This document shows positions 47,601 through 59,022 of a stretch of 64,000 nucleotides of DNA, piece by piece. The notes under the pieces were generated by a model. It ran no database searches. It was not told the origin of the DNA and saw nothing but the letters and a program-made list of their open reading frames with translations. Numbering within the stretch: position 1 is the first letter of the stretch; each line of letters begins with the position of its first letter. The DNA is from Salticus scenicus. Taxonomy: Eukaryota; Arthropoda; Arachnida; Araneae; Salticidae. The translations under genes and the position numbers were made by a program. Location: the NCBI GenBank assembly GCA_963930645.1, contig OZ005652.1, positions 269,120,006 to 269,184,005 on the forward strand, read 5' to 3'.

Positions 47601-48640
47601 ACTTGAATTAATATCAAAGAAAAAACTTGAATATTCCCATTCGACTTGCAGGCCTTTAAAACCTATTAACTACCTTTTCTCTATTAAAATTTGTTTTCTT
47701 ATCATTATTGTTATCTTATCATTATTGCTATCTTATTCATTAATATCAAAGAAAAACTTGAATATCCCCATTCGACTCGCAGGCCTTTAAAACCTATTAA
47801 ATACCTTTTCTCTATTAAAATTTGTTTTCTTATCGGTCACCCCGCTCAAAAAGTGTAACTTGAATTAATATCAAAGAAAAAACTTGAATATCCCCATTCG
47901 ATTTGCAGGCCTTTAAAACCTATTAAATACCTCTTCTCTATTAAAAATTGTTTTCTTATCGGTCACCACTCTCAAAAAGTGTAACTTGAATTAATATCAA
48001 AGAAAAAACTTGAATATCCCCATTCGACTTGCAGGCCTTTAAAACCTATTAAAATACCTTTTCTCTATTAAAATTTGTTTTCTTATCATTATTGTTATCT
48101 TAATCATTAATATCAAAGAAAAAACTTGAATATCCCTATTCGACTTGCAGGCCTTTAAAACCTACTAAATACCTTTTCTCTATTAAAATTTGTTTTCTTA
48201 TCGGTCACCACGCTCAAAAAGTGTAACTTGAATTAATATCAAAGGAAAAACTTGAATATCCCCTTTCGACTTGCAGGCCTTTAAAACCTATTAAATACCT
48301 TTTCTCTATTAAAATTTGTTTTCTTATCATTCACCACGCTCAAAAAGTGTAACTTGAAATTATATCAAAGAAAAAACTTGAATATCTCCATTCGACTTGC
48401 AGGCCTTTAAAAACCTATTAAAATACCTTTTCTCAAAAAAATAGAGTTAGATCATTCAAATTTGGTACATTGAGGTTTTCGATACCTACAAATCGATTGC
48501 GGATATTTTTGATATATTCTCATTGCGGATATATTCTCATTTATTCAATAAAAGAAAAAAAATTTGTTTTCTTATCGGTCACCACGCTCAAAAAGTGTAA
48601 CTTGAATTAATATCAAAGGAAAAACTTGAATTAATATCAA
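44640..48640 (+). repeat. satellite array, 31 monomers with 625-bp higher-order repeat
   Basis: Monomers start with CTTGAATATCCCCATTCGAC at 44650, 44775, 44908, 45034, 45159, 45275 and so on to 48377. All share GCAGGCCTTTAAAACC, then ATACCTTTTCTCTATTAAAA, then TTTGTTTTCTTATC. Two kinds alternate: type A (about 126 bp) ends GGTCACCACGCTCAAAAAGT then GTAACTTGAATTAATATC; type B (about 116 bp) ends ATTATTGTTATCTTATTC; a B variant with an inserted ATTATTGCTATCTT is 131 bp. From 46009 the lengths 126-131-126-126-116 recur at 46634 and 47500, sharing private variants (ACTCGCAGG, ACCCCGCTC, GATTTGCAGG, ACCACTCTC). The right end decays from 48420 with an unrelated ~150-bp insertion. No coding. Confidence 0.98.
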
Positions 48641-48839
48641 AGAAAAAAAAATACTGCATAAATAAAATAAGTAAATAATTATAATTGCATAAGTTGATAA
48701 AAAATGCGATGCAATAGCTTTACCGCGGCAGTCCTCGAGTGCCACACGTATTTTTTTTTTCTTTTTTTGTCCTATAACGACTACGATACTGAATTTTGTG
48801 AAAGAAAATCTAACTATTTTTCTAAATCATTTTTATTTG

Positions 48840-49064
48840 TAAACGGACTGGATTGGATTTGGGAATAAGGCCGATTGACTGCTGTAGGTCCTATGCCTGA
48901 GGGGGAGAGCCCTCCGAGGGGTCCTAGCCCGTATTTACACAAGTTTAGGAGGAAACCACGGAAAACTCTGAACGGCTAGGCCGACGAGCGCGACCTGTAA
49001 TCGAGCCCGGCACCTCAGGTCTACCAGCTTTGAGCGCGGAACCGCTCGGCCGCTGGTGGGCCTT
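48840..49064 (-). mobile_element. tRNA-derived SINE
   Basis: On the minus strand a tRNA-like head has A box GGCCGAGCGG (plus 49041-49050) and B box GGGCTCGATTA (plus 48998-49008). A non-tRNA body follows with TTTTCCGTGGTTTCCTCC and TGTAAATACGGGCTAGGACC, ending near 48840. The GGTTTCC...AAATACGGGCTAG body resembles conserved bodies of arachnid SINEs that I recall. It is much more GC-rich than its flanks. Confidence 0.75.
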
Positions 49065-49640
49065 TTTTATTTCTAAACACTAGCATTAAATAGGTAGTCT
49101 TATTTCTAGGTTCTCATTAGATGTAAATAATGAGTGAGAATTTCTCACCCAGGGTTAAGAGCAATTAGAATGTTGTATGCTTAAAAAAAAAAAAAAAACT
49201 AAAATTTAAATTAAAAAAAATGCGTTTAGTGGATAAAAAAATTATTAGGTTGTAGTTTGTGTTTTAGAAATCTGGCTTGAAATCAAGAAACCATTTAACT
49301 TTCTTTTTTAATGTTTTCCTGTTAATAGACAAAGAAAATCAATTTCATCAATATCAATTACTCAGTTTCAGTCAGCTGAATTTTTTTTAATTAAATTAAG
49401 AAAACAATAGCTTATTAAAACCAATGGATGTTTCTATGCGTCATGCGTGCATAATTAAGCCCATTCAATTAGTATAAATAACAATCATAGTTTAAGTTTG
49501 AAAATGGAATTCTCTCTTGATGTCACTGAAATGATAGCATTTGAAGAGATTTTCTCATAAGAAAATGGTTTGGTGAAAGATAAGATAAGAGCAATTTCCG
49601 TAGATTAACGACTTTTTCTCGTAAAAATTAAAAAAATTAG
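49065..49640. other. AT-rich DNA, no recognised gene
   Basis: A-run near 49181 and ordinary AT-rich sequence. Confidence 0.5.
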
Positions 49641-49860
49641 ACTTTCGAAACATGAATTTATGAGCTACGACCGTTTAGCTAGCAAAACGGTCATTTCCCG
49701 TAAAATTATACGGTTATTTCCTAAATTATGCTTCCAAAACATTAATTTACGGATTATGACCGTTTAGGTAGCAAAACGGTCATTTGTCCTAAAATTATGC
49801 GGTCAAATACCGTGATTTTACATTTTTTTTTTTTTTTCTTTTTACAGTGTAACTAATTTG
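49640..49860. repeat. 89-bp duplication with near-palindromic 24-mers, MITE half-end
   Basis: GACCGTTTAGCTAGCAAAAC followed by GGTC at 49669-49692 and GACCGTTTAGGTAGCAAAAC followed by GGTC at 49758-49781 are near-perfect palindromes. Each is followed by CATTT(C/G)..CGTAAAATTAT-type text. The block ends with a T-run and TTTTTACAGTGTAAC, like the right end of the element at 43627-44245. Confidence 0.75.
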
Positions 49861-51040
49861 GTATCCGTTTATTAACAATAAAAATGTTAATTCTTGTCAA
49901 TAATTATTTTACATATTTGTTGAAATGTAAATGTTAGTTGTAATGCACATATAATGCGCCCTTATCTGGGGATTTAAATAATTTAATTAATTATCAGTTA
50001 ATTAAGTTTCATTGAAATATGATGAAGCTCCAAAATGTAGTTATTTTTATATATTGAAAATAATTTTTATTAGAAATGACATATTCGAAAGAAAACCAAC
50101 TTAATATGCATAGCTGAATTTTTCTAAGAACAATATCCTTATATTTTGTTTCAAATGCTTTTTTATTTCATTTTAACTTACAATATGTTATAAATCAGTT
50201 TTAATTGAATGTAAAGGAATTAAAAATGCTTTGTTAACTAGAATTAAATTTTTCCAGAAAATTTAATAGTGAAATGTAAGGGAAAAAATAAACTATACAT
50301 TTTATACTGAAAAATTTAGTTTATTAAAATTACAGAAATTTACTATAAAATAACATCTCAATCTCTTAAAAGACATTTTTTCTGTAGCCTTTAATATGTG
50401 GTTGGAAACTTGGTTTCAACGTAGATCTGGAAAGCGCTAAATAACAGTGTTTATAGCGCTTCTTTTTTTCTTTTACAATGTGTGACCAAAGAAAAATTAA
50501 TCTGTTGAATAGACTATTTTCTTTTACAGAAAATTTGTATCAATTTATTTTATATATAGAATAAGGATATTTTATAGTAATTTTGCAACCAAAAAATTTC
50601 TGTAATATTACACAATTTTTTTAGATTGAAGTATAAGAAAGGCTAGTTGCAAATATACTTCTTCTTCTTCTTTTTTTTTTTAAAAAATAATATTAAAACA
50701 AAATTATTTAAATAAGCATTGAAACTATATGCAGATATTTGTTTTCAAGTTTAGATATATAATTCGTATGATATTTTGGCTATTATTATATATACATAAT
50801 CTGTCCAATAAATACACAAAATAATCCAGTAAGGTGATTATGAGTTGAAATTAGGCCATGCGCACTTTCTGCATACTTGCTAAGTTGGCACCAGTCAAAC
50901 TGCAGTGGCAGTAACCGCCAGGCCTTCTAGACGATCATACAGCTAGAGGTGGAATATTTTTCATGGTGTCCTATTTAGGTTGATTTCTTTAGAAGACGAC
51001 CTATTGCAATCACTTCGTTTATCTCTCAATATATCTATCT
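49861..51040. other. AT-rich DNA, no recognised gene
   Basis: A less AT-rich patch at about 50870-50960 (CTGCAGTGGCAGTAACCGCC) stands out but matches no family I know. Confidence 0.5.
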
Positions 51041-51059
51041 ATCTATATATAATGAAAAT

Positions 51060-52890
51060 TTTGTCATCACGATAACTCCCAAATCGAAACCAATTTGGAC
51101 AGCGAACTTATCTTATAAATATCTTGGTTGAGTTCCTTAACCAAGTTGCTCCGCCTTTTAGTTTTCAAGTGGCTACCACTTGAAAATTTCAAATCTATAT
51201 TGTAAAAAGCGTATTTAAGGGCGGATTATCTTGAATTTTGATGTAAATACAGACCACATTAGGGTCTCAATCAATTTTGTTAATGAACTTTATCCTCCAT
51301 TTTTAACAACATAGCAGACATCTTAAACTAAGCGGAGCCACTTGAAATAGGGCTACCACTTGAAAATTTATAATCACGATAACTTCCAAATAATACTAGA
51401 AATTGAACCAAATTTTTACAGCCAATTTATTTTATAAATATCGTGAAATAGTTTTTTAACCAAGTAGCTCCGCCGTTTTGTTGTCAAGTGGAGGCCAGTT
51501 AAAAATTTGAAATTTACATCGGAGAAAGCATATTTAAGACTGGTTTTGCTTGAATTTTGATGTAAGGATTTCAACCAAGTTTATAACGAACTTTATCTGC
51601 ATTTTTAACAAAGTAGCGTATATCTTAAATGAGCAGGTCACTTGAAATCAGGCTACCACTTGAAAGTTTAAAATCACGCAAACAATCTTCCGAAATAATA
51701 CTGCAAATCGAACCAAATTTGGTCAGCGAATTTATTTTATAAACATCTTGAATGAATTTGTTAATCAAGTAGTTCTGCTATTTTATTTCCAAGTCGAGGT
51801 CACTTGAAATTGAAAATTTCAAATTCACGTTGTAAAAAGCGTATTTAATACCGGATTTGCTTGAATTTCGATGTAAGGGTCTCAACCAAGTTTATTAATG
51901 AACTTTAGGTGCCATTTTTAACATAGTCTGAATGTTATAAACTAAGCGGGATAACTTGAAATCACGCTGAAAACTTATAATCACGATAACTTCTTAAATT
52001 TTGATTCAATTCCAACCGAACTTGGATAGTGAACTGATCATATAAATCTCTTGGATGAGTTCAGTGGGCAACTTGTTCAGACATTTTGTTTCTATGTTGT
52101 GTCCACTTGAATTCAGGCTGCCACTTGAAAATGTGCCATCACGATAACTTTTAAAATACTAAAATGATTCAAACCAAAGTTGGACAATGAACTTACGGTT
52201 CAAATATCTTGAATAGGTTTGCTTGGTAACTTGCTCCGTAATTTTATTTCCAAATGGCGGCCACTTGTAAAATTTTCATTACGGTAACTTTTGTAATACT
52301 GAATCAGTTCGTATCGAATATAGGTTGTGGATTTATCATTCAAATATTTCACATAAGTTCGCTGGGCATCTCACTCCGCTTTTTTGTTTCCAAGTGGTTG
52401 CCACTTTAAATTACAGTGTCACTAGAAAATTTCGTATCAGGATAATTTTTTAAATACTGAATTAATTTGAACTAAAGTATGACAGTGAACTTATCATAAA
52501 AATATCTAGGATGATTTCGCTGGGCAAATTGCTCCACCATTTTGTTTCCATGATGCAGCCACTTAGACTGCCACTTGAAAATTTGTCATAACAATAACTT
52601 TTGAAATTCTGCACTGATTCGAACCAAAGTTGGACAGTAAACTTTTGCTTCAAATATTTTGGATGAGTTTGCTGGACAACTTGCTTCGTCATATTGTTTT
52701 CAAGTGGCAGCCGCTTGAAAATTTGATGTCAGGAGAACTTTTGAAATACTTGATCAATTCAAACCAAAGTTGAAAAATGATTTTATCATCCAAATATCTA
52801 TAATTTCGGTGCGCAAGTATCTCCGCAATTTCTTTCGAAGTTTCAGCCACTTCAACGCTGCCACTTGAGAATTCGTTATCGCGATAAATT
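51060..52890 (+). repeat. old divergent tandem array, ~300-bp then ~150-bp units
   Basis: A GATAACTTCC..AAATA-like block restarts at about 51070, 51374, 51679, 51980, 52144, 52283, 52441, 52592, 52734 and 52884. Units share TTCGAACCAAAGTTGGACAG, then AACTTATCAT..AAATATCTTG, then GCTCCGCCATTTTGTTTCCA and AGTGGCAGCCACTTGAAAAT. The first three units contain an additional ~150-bp module (GTAAAAAGCGTATTTAAGGG). Divergence is high, so this array is older than the 44.6-kb satellite. Confidence 0.85.
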
Positions 52891-53003
52891 TAACTAAATA
52901 AAACTTATAAATAAAACTTATTTTTATTTTACTTTATTTTATTTTATTTCAGTAAATCGATAATTATTTTAAGTATAGGATGGTCATTTACAGCCGTATC
53001 TTT

Positions 53004-53042
<39 letters not shown>

Positions 53043-53765
53043 ACACACTTTTTGCTAAGTTATTTTCAAAAGTAATGGCTATAACTTTTTTTGAAAATCT
53101 TTATATTGTTCGTTAAAGGAAAGTGAAAATTAAATTAATTATATAAGAATTTTTAATCTATTACACTTTTTATTAATATGAAACTTGAAAAAATTTTTAC
53201 TTTCTTTAATTAAACTTACTTTTTTTCTATATATGCCTTCATTTTCAAGTGTATCTACTTTTTTTTTTGTTTTTAGAACATTATTTAAGATACATTTAAA
53301 TGCAAAATGTTATAGTTTAAACATTATTATTCGGGAAAAAATAATATATTGAAATATAAAAAAAATAATGAAGAATTGTTAATTTATACGCATAGAGAAA
53401 ACATAAAATATAGGATACAGATATACAACACTGCCGTAAGAAAATGTAAACAATTTATTTGCTATTGTGCACACAAAAATATAATAATCATAAAAGAAAC
53501 TTTCTTTCTTTCTTTCTTTCTTTTTTTTTTTTTTTTTTTTTTAATAATTTTAATTTAGTTTATGTAGTTTGCTTACAAAGTTCCTTTAATACATCATTCA
53601 GTGCTATATTCTCCATGCATTGTACTTCACATTATCAGGTTGAACAGGTTTATTGTTACATAAAAATTGCAAACCTTTTTAAAATTGTTATTGATTATTA
53701 CATTTTTATTTTTTTTAATTTTGTTCAAAATTCTTAAGTGTTATGAATATATTAACGTAGAAATA
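52891..53765. other. AT-rich DNA with TA microsatellite and T-run
   Basis: (TA)n at 53008-53040, TTTC repeats then a T-run at 53500-53542. The plus frames at 53349-53737 are AT-driven. Confidence 0.5.
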
Positions 53766-53768
53766 CTA

Positions 53769-53872
53769 AGTAATGAAAGTAACGAATGAAAGTAACGAAA
53801 GAAAGTAACGAATAGAAGTAACAAATGAAAGTAACGAATGGAAGTAACGAATGAAAGTATTGAATGAAAGTA
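53769..53872 (+). repeat. 13-14-bp minisatellite, about eight units
   Basis: Variants of AGTAACGAATGAA; some units carry single-base changes (AACAAAT, AATAGA, ATTGAA). Confidence 0.9.
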
Positions 53873-53969
53873 TGTTTACAAAGTAACGTAGTTAACTTCA
53901 CATTATCAGTTACTTTTTCTTAATTTTGGCTAAATTGGATTATATTTGGGAGAAATACTAAAAGTCCAT

Positions 53970-54908
53970 TTTTCACTTTCTCTTACCCATAGGGTCGAGA
54001 AAGTATTGTTTTAGGGTCAAATTTTCGTACGCGAATTTTTGTTATATTTACATGTTCTGAGGTCCCCTGAATACGAAAATCATGTTTTTAGCGAATGGTC
54101 TGTGTGTCTGTCTCTTATCAGCATACTCAAGTACAAATAGTAGCAGAAATTCCGAACTCGGTATTCTAAATGTGTAGTATACAGGGATGTTACACCAAGC
54201 TTTTGGTTGAGATGAAGCAAATGGTTAGTGTACAGGGACACTCAAAAGTATTCAAATACATTACGTCTATGGAGGAAAATTGCAGGTAAGTAGAGTTTAA
54301 CATCTATAGACTGCACTAAACCAAATGAAACGAATATATATTTTTTGTAATAGAGATAGTCAACTGGGGAAAAAAATGTGTATGTAGGAGTCTCACCTCT
54401 CCCCTGGGGGGAGGGAAGTTCCCCCTCGAGGGAAGTAAATTTTCATGATGGATGTCTTTCAAAAGAGCTCACCAATACCTTTAAAACGAATGATTGAACC
54501 ATCGATCTGCGATAATTTAAAACAAAGTTATATATTTTTTTTTTGAGACTTTTTTTGGATATTTAATATTATACTACTTCTCTATGGAAGTCGTCTACAT
54601 TATCATAAAAGAAAATTTTGTTAAATAATAATTTTAATTTTTTTTTTTTTTTTAACAGAAATATTTTTTAATAACCTAATTAAATCCCATATAAATGTAG
54701 ATGCATTAATGAAACGGGGGGTTGATCGAGGCGGTAGCCCCCCCCCCCCCCACACACACAGAACTAATTATCATATAAAACTCTTCCGAAGCCTAATTTG
54801 AATTGTTTAACATAGGTTTACATAACATCGTTTTCTTATCTCTTAATCTCCAACCTGTATTTATAGTATTAAATTTCAGGGTAAGAGAAAGTCGTGTGAG
54901 TGACACAC
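53970..54908 (-). repeat. dispersed repeat family R2, inverted copy 3
   Basis: Reverse complement of the R2 order: it starts on the plus strand with CTTTCTCTTACCCATAGGGT and TTTAGGGTCAAATTTTCG, then GTCTGTGTGTCTGTCTC, AGTGTACAGGGACACTC, and ends CTAATTTGAATTGTTTAA, TATTTATAGTATTAAATTTC, AGGGTAAGAG and GTGAGTGACACACC. The middle (about 54350-54770) has been replaced by unrelated sequence with G- and C-runs (C14 near 54739). Confidence 0.8.
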
Positions 54909-55059
54909 CATATTATTATAAAAAGAAGTATATCTTTTATAACTTAAATCTTCATTAGATAAATTTCTTTTACAAATCACATTTCACAGATATTTGTGAA
55001 TAATGGGTGTGATTTTTCTGGGCACCTGATGTGTCTATTTTAGCAATGTGTCAATATTA

Positions 55060-55082
55060 GCCAAGCCCGGGTTGGGCTTGGC
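55060..55082. other. perfect GC-rich hairpin upstream of BEL gag
   Basis: GCCAAGCCC and GGGCTTGGC pair over nine bases around a GGGTT loop, in otherwise AT-rich DNA about 370 bp before the gag start. It may belong to the element's LTR or leader. Confidence 0.7.
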
Positions 55083-55435
55083 GTCCTTTAAAATAGAATG
55101 AGTAATAATTAAGAGGTAAAAAGATTAGATTTTTTCCATTTTGAAGTTTTTCATTGATGATCTCAATAAAAAATATTAAAACGAAACTTACGAAGAATAT
55201 TTCATAAATGAATGCATTTTATTAATGAATGTATTATATCATTGAAATAGTATTAGATAGTAATACAGGGTGTATTATTTGTTGATATAATGAAAATAGA
55301 AATATTTTGAAGTTTATGATTGTCAATTAAAAGTTTGTAAAACGAAAATATTTTGGTTTTGAAGTTTATCTTGTGGTGATTTCAAATTTATGAAAAAGAA
55401 ATTTACTAAGTAAAATATAGTAAAATAAATATTGA

Positions 55436-56223
55436 GTGAATATTGTATTATATTATTTGTCAGTAAAAATGGAAATAATCAAAAGAAATAAAATTGCACA
55501 CAGAGCTTCCTTCACGAAGGCATATAATAAGCTAGAAAATATACTAGTAGACGAAAATTCTTCGTTCGAAGAAGTAGAGATCAGTTTAGTTTTATTTAAA
55601 CAAAAATCTGATACATTAGAACTAACACATAATACATATTTAGATAGTTTAAAAGAACAGTAATTTGAAACAGAATTTGATTCTGTAGAAGAATATAGGG
55701 GAAAGTCCTTGAGAATTCAATTAAGAGCTCAACGCTTTTTAGAAAATCACAAAAAATTAAATGTAAAAGAAAGTAATATTGTTGATAATGATAATCAATT
55801 AGCGATTAACAAATTGGGTAAAACATTAAGTCAGCGTCTAACTGAAGTTGAACTTTACACGTTCGGGGGAGATTTAAAAGATTGGCTCACATTCTGGAAT
55901 CAATTTAACAATATTCATGAGAATAAAAATTTAAGTAATGCAGACAAATTCCATTATTTGATTCAGTCAACTAAAATTGAATCAGAAGCAAGAGAAATTG
56001 TTCAGTCATATAACGTAACAGAAGAAAATTATGATTTCGCTATACAGAGCTTAAAAGAAAGGTATGGTCGAGAAGACCTTTTAGTCGATTTTTATGTTCG
56101 GGAATTATTAAAACTTGGTCTTAATTCTAATAATAAGAAAAATGGTCCTTTGAGCGGTTTGTATAATAAATTATCTACTCAGTTACGAGCGCTAGGCAAT
56201 TTAGGTGTTACTAGTGAAATGTG
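55436..56223 (+). pseudogene. BEL/Pao retrotransposon gag, one internal stop and 3' truncation
   Basis: The frame starts at 55436, with a better start at 55469 (MEIIKRNKIAHRASFTKAYN). The N-terminal part is a helical, charged region; a TAA at about 55661 interrupts it (SLKEQ-stop-FETEFDSVEEYR), and the same frame then continues. The later part, LPxxx-like ELYTFGGDLKDWLTFWNQFN, then NADKFHYLIQ, then GEA-like SEAREIVQSYNVTEENYDFA, then LKERYGREDLLVDFYVRELL, follows the BEL/Pao Gag domain formerly called DUF1759 (F.G...W..FW..F......L....K...L......A...I....T..NY..A...L..R.G). It breaks off after LGVTSEMCG, before the zinc knuckles. One stop in about 260 codons suggests a fairly young copy. Confidence 0.85.
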
Positions 56224-56383
56224 TGGCTTTCAAATGTGTGGCGGTTTTCAGCAAATACATCGTATACGCCTTCAGCATGCATCGAGTTGTCCTTTGGTAG
56301 TTTTCATAGCACTTGTACAAGTCTGCAGCAACATTATTGAAGCACACTGCAATTTTTCGTATACACACAGACACATATACATG

Positions 56384-56445
<62 letters not shown>

Positions 56446-56783
56446 TGAGTTTGTTTGCTAATTTTTATCACCAACTTAATTTTTATATAAACAGCATAAA
56501 GACTAAGTTCATGACTAGATAATTATTTACTTACAATAATAATATTAGGTGCACATCTTTTAAATACGAATTATTGCTAGCGCTTCAATAATTTTGATGC
56601 CGACTGCACTGTAGTATTTTCTTTAATCAATGGATTTTGGGAGATCATCTCGGGCGTATCTACTAATTCTTTGATAATTGCGATTGACTGAATTGTAGTT
56701 ACAATTTCAGAGTGGTATTGCTGATATTGCCTATTTGTAGAGTATCAAGCTCTTAATCGGAGAATTGCGGGGTCCATAATCGG
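56224..56783. other. no recognised gene beyond the broken gag
   Basis: About 160 bp of unfamiliar sequence (with a short minus frame at 56201-56386) precedes the microsatellite. The rest, 56447-56783, shows nothing I can name. Confidence 0.4.
56387..56446. repeat. TA then AG compound microsatellite
   Basis: About 16 TA units followed by about 13 AG units just beyond the truncated gag. Confidence 0.95.
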
Positions 56784-56950
56784 GCAACACCTCCTATAAA
56801 AAATGTCTCCAAACTGGGCGTTACGTCACGGAATATCTGCCGATTTACTTCCTAATATAACTATAGTACTATATTGTTGATTGAATGCTATCGGCAGAAC
56901 TTCCGTCACATAAAGCTCAGTTTAGAGGCATTATTATAGGAGGTGTTGTT
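56784..56950. mobile_element. small hairpin MITE
   Basis: Left arm 56784-56844 (GCAACACCTCCTATAA...TCTGCCGAT) and right arm 56889-56950 (ATCGGCAGAACTTCCGTCAC...ATAGGAGGTGTTG) are inverted copies with scattered differences around a 44-bp loop. No coding capacity. Confidence 0.75.
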
Positions 56951-58639
56951 TCGAGCCGTATAAACACCATTGTGTACTTTAATGATAGCGGATGCATGTA
57001 AAAGTACATAGCTACTGCAATGGTCTCTGTGTTTCATTAATCAGTAACTTTTAAATGAAAAAGAAAAATGTAGGAAATGTGCTTTTTATTGGTAAATTTC
57101 CAATACCTGTAATTTAATGACAGATTTATAGGTCTTTTATATCCTATAATAGAGAAAAGAAAAAATATTATATGCAAACATTTTCTTAAATAATTAACTT
57201 CGATTTCGTGAAAAAATAAAATGGAATAAAATGAAATAAAAATAGAGAAATTAAAAAAAATCAGTTTTAGCTTAGCATGCTTTTTTTAGTGTTGTAATTT
57301 TGTTCCTTAAAAATCAAAATAAATGACCAAAATAAATTTAATCTATATATAAGTAAAAAGAAGTATTAAACATTACTTATTTTCCTTTAACAACATGACT
57401 TACATTCACGATATATTAATAAATGTTTAAAATCATCCACTCCGAAGTTGTTTTAATAATTCACTCGAATTTTTAAAACTTAAAGTTTTAAATTTTTTTT
57501 TCTATAATCAAAGAATGTTCAAAAGTATTCGTTTCATCACGTGTCTTTTCTACATTTTGAATCATTTAAATTGTTATCGGCTTATCTTTTATTGCGTCTC
57601 AATTACCTTTTACGGATTAATTCAGCTAGAAGATGTGACTTGAGTTTGAAAATAAAAGTTTAAGAAGATTATTAAATATCTCATACCATTAAAACTGAAA
57701 AACAAAAAATTAAATAAAATGGAAACAGTGTTTAAAGTAATCCAAATATAATATGTGGGTCTTTGATGTTTTCGTATGTATCTTTTAGAATATTATAAAG
57801 AAGTTAAATGTAAAAGAATATTTTTAACAGTTAAACTATTTGTATGAAGTTGAAGATATAATCTTAAAAGTCGAAGGAGCTTAATTTTAGGAAGCGGTGC
57901 AGATACTTAATATTTTTATTAAAATATTTAAAAATTTCATTGAAGTTGAAATTTTTATTTTCATAAGAGGAATTGAACATCTATAATTTTTAACAGTAAA
58001 TTAAGTGACAAAGGAGTTGTTAATTTAATTTAATTTTTAATTAATTTTTTAAATAACATTTTTTTAAAATGACTATTGCATAAAGAGTTTTTAAATGTCT
58101 TTATTCTATTTAGAGAAATCTCTTCCGTTATTTGTTATGCTGATCTTACATGACCTCTTGAGTGTAAAATAAACATGATTCTTAATAAATACAATTGTAA
58201 ATTGCAAATTAGTAGCTGATATAAAAATCACTGGAGAAACTATTAGTAGACAGATAATTTTGACTAATACACATTAAATTTACAATCCATGAATCATTTA
58301 AAAACCAGTTGGTACAGAGAGTCTTGAAAAAACTTTCTGAACTGGTGTTGTCTCAAAATTTCCCAATAGTGTACCATTGTGACTCTCCTTATATGTCATC
58401 CTTTGCATTTCATTACTAAAAATCTTTAAATTAACAATCATTATAGTGGTGCCTATTACTCCCATACATTTTTACAACCAGAATCACTATAACCGGCTCT
58501 TATATTCTTCGCACTTCAGAAAACATAAACTCAGCGCGTTTCGTGTCTTTTATTGATTAATACGAAGTTTATTACTTATCAAAACAAAGTGCACTAAACC
58601 TTCAAAAAATTAAAAATTAATATATATACAATCAAAAGC
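56951..58639. other. AT-rich DNA, no recognised gene
   Basis: A slightly less AT-rich part at about 58270-58550 has no open frame of note. Nothing else recognised. Confidence 0.5.
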
Positions 58640-58733
58640 TAATAAAAGCTAATTTTTTATTAAAATCACACAATTAACTGTGGAAGAAAATCATATTTAT
58701 TGAAATTTAATTTTTCCGACTGAGTGAAAATAA

Positions 58734-58805
58734 TGCCTGGACCGGGAATCGAACCCCGGATCTTTGACTTACAAGGTCAATGCTCTACCACTGAGCTATC
58801 CAGGC
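58734..58805 (-). tRNA. tRNA-Thr(TGT), copy 1
   Basis: A 72-nt cloverleaf on the minus strand: acceptor GCCTGGA/TCCAGGC, D arm GCTC/GAGC, anticodon arm TTGAC/GTCAA with loop CTTGTAA (anticodon TGT, reads ACA), T arm CGGGG/CCCGG with loop TTCGATT. All stems pair perfectly. A box TAGCTCAGTGG and B box GGTTCGATTCC are intact, and TTTT four bases after the 3' end can stop Pol III. The C2-G71 pair and G35-U36 fit threonine identity. It is an identical member of a four-copy array; decoding function is likely possible but unproven given its mobile-looking context. Confidence 0.95.
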
Positions 58806-59022
58806 CGACATCCCGGTCTGCATTACTCATTTAGACAACCTTATAGGCAGAAACATCTCTGGTCTATCATTTAGATAGCTCAACAGAAAATAAGCCGCAG
58901 GTAAAGGAAAACACCATTAAACAATGGGAGAGAAATACAATTTTTTTATTAAAATCACACAATTAACTGTGGAAGAAAATCATATTTATTGAAATTTAAT
59001 TTTTCCGACTGAGTGAAAATAA

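Noticed and set aside
44640..48640. CRISPR-like array
   Set aside because: Eukaryotic context; no alternation of short conserved repeats with unique spacers, since whole monomers are conserved.
56224..56461. Continuation of the gag frame to 56461
   Set aside because: After residue ~172 of that frame it runs through unrelated sequence and TA/AG microsatellites (IYIYIY, RERERE); not part of Gag.
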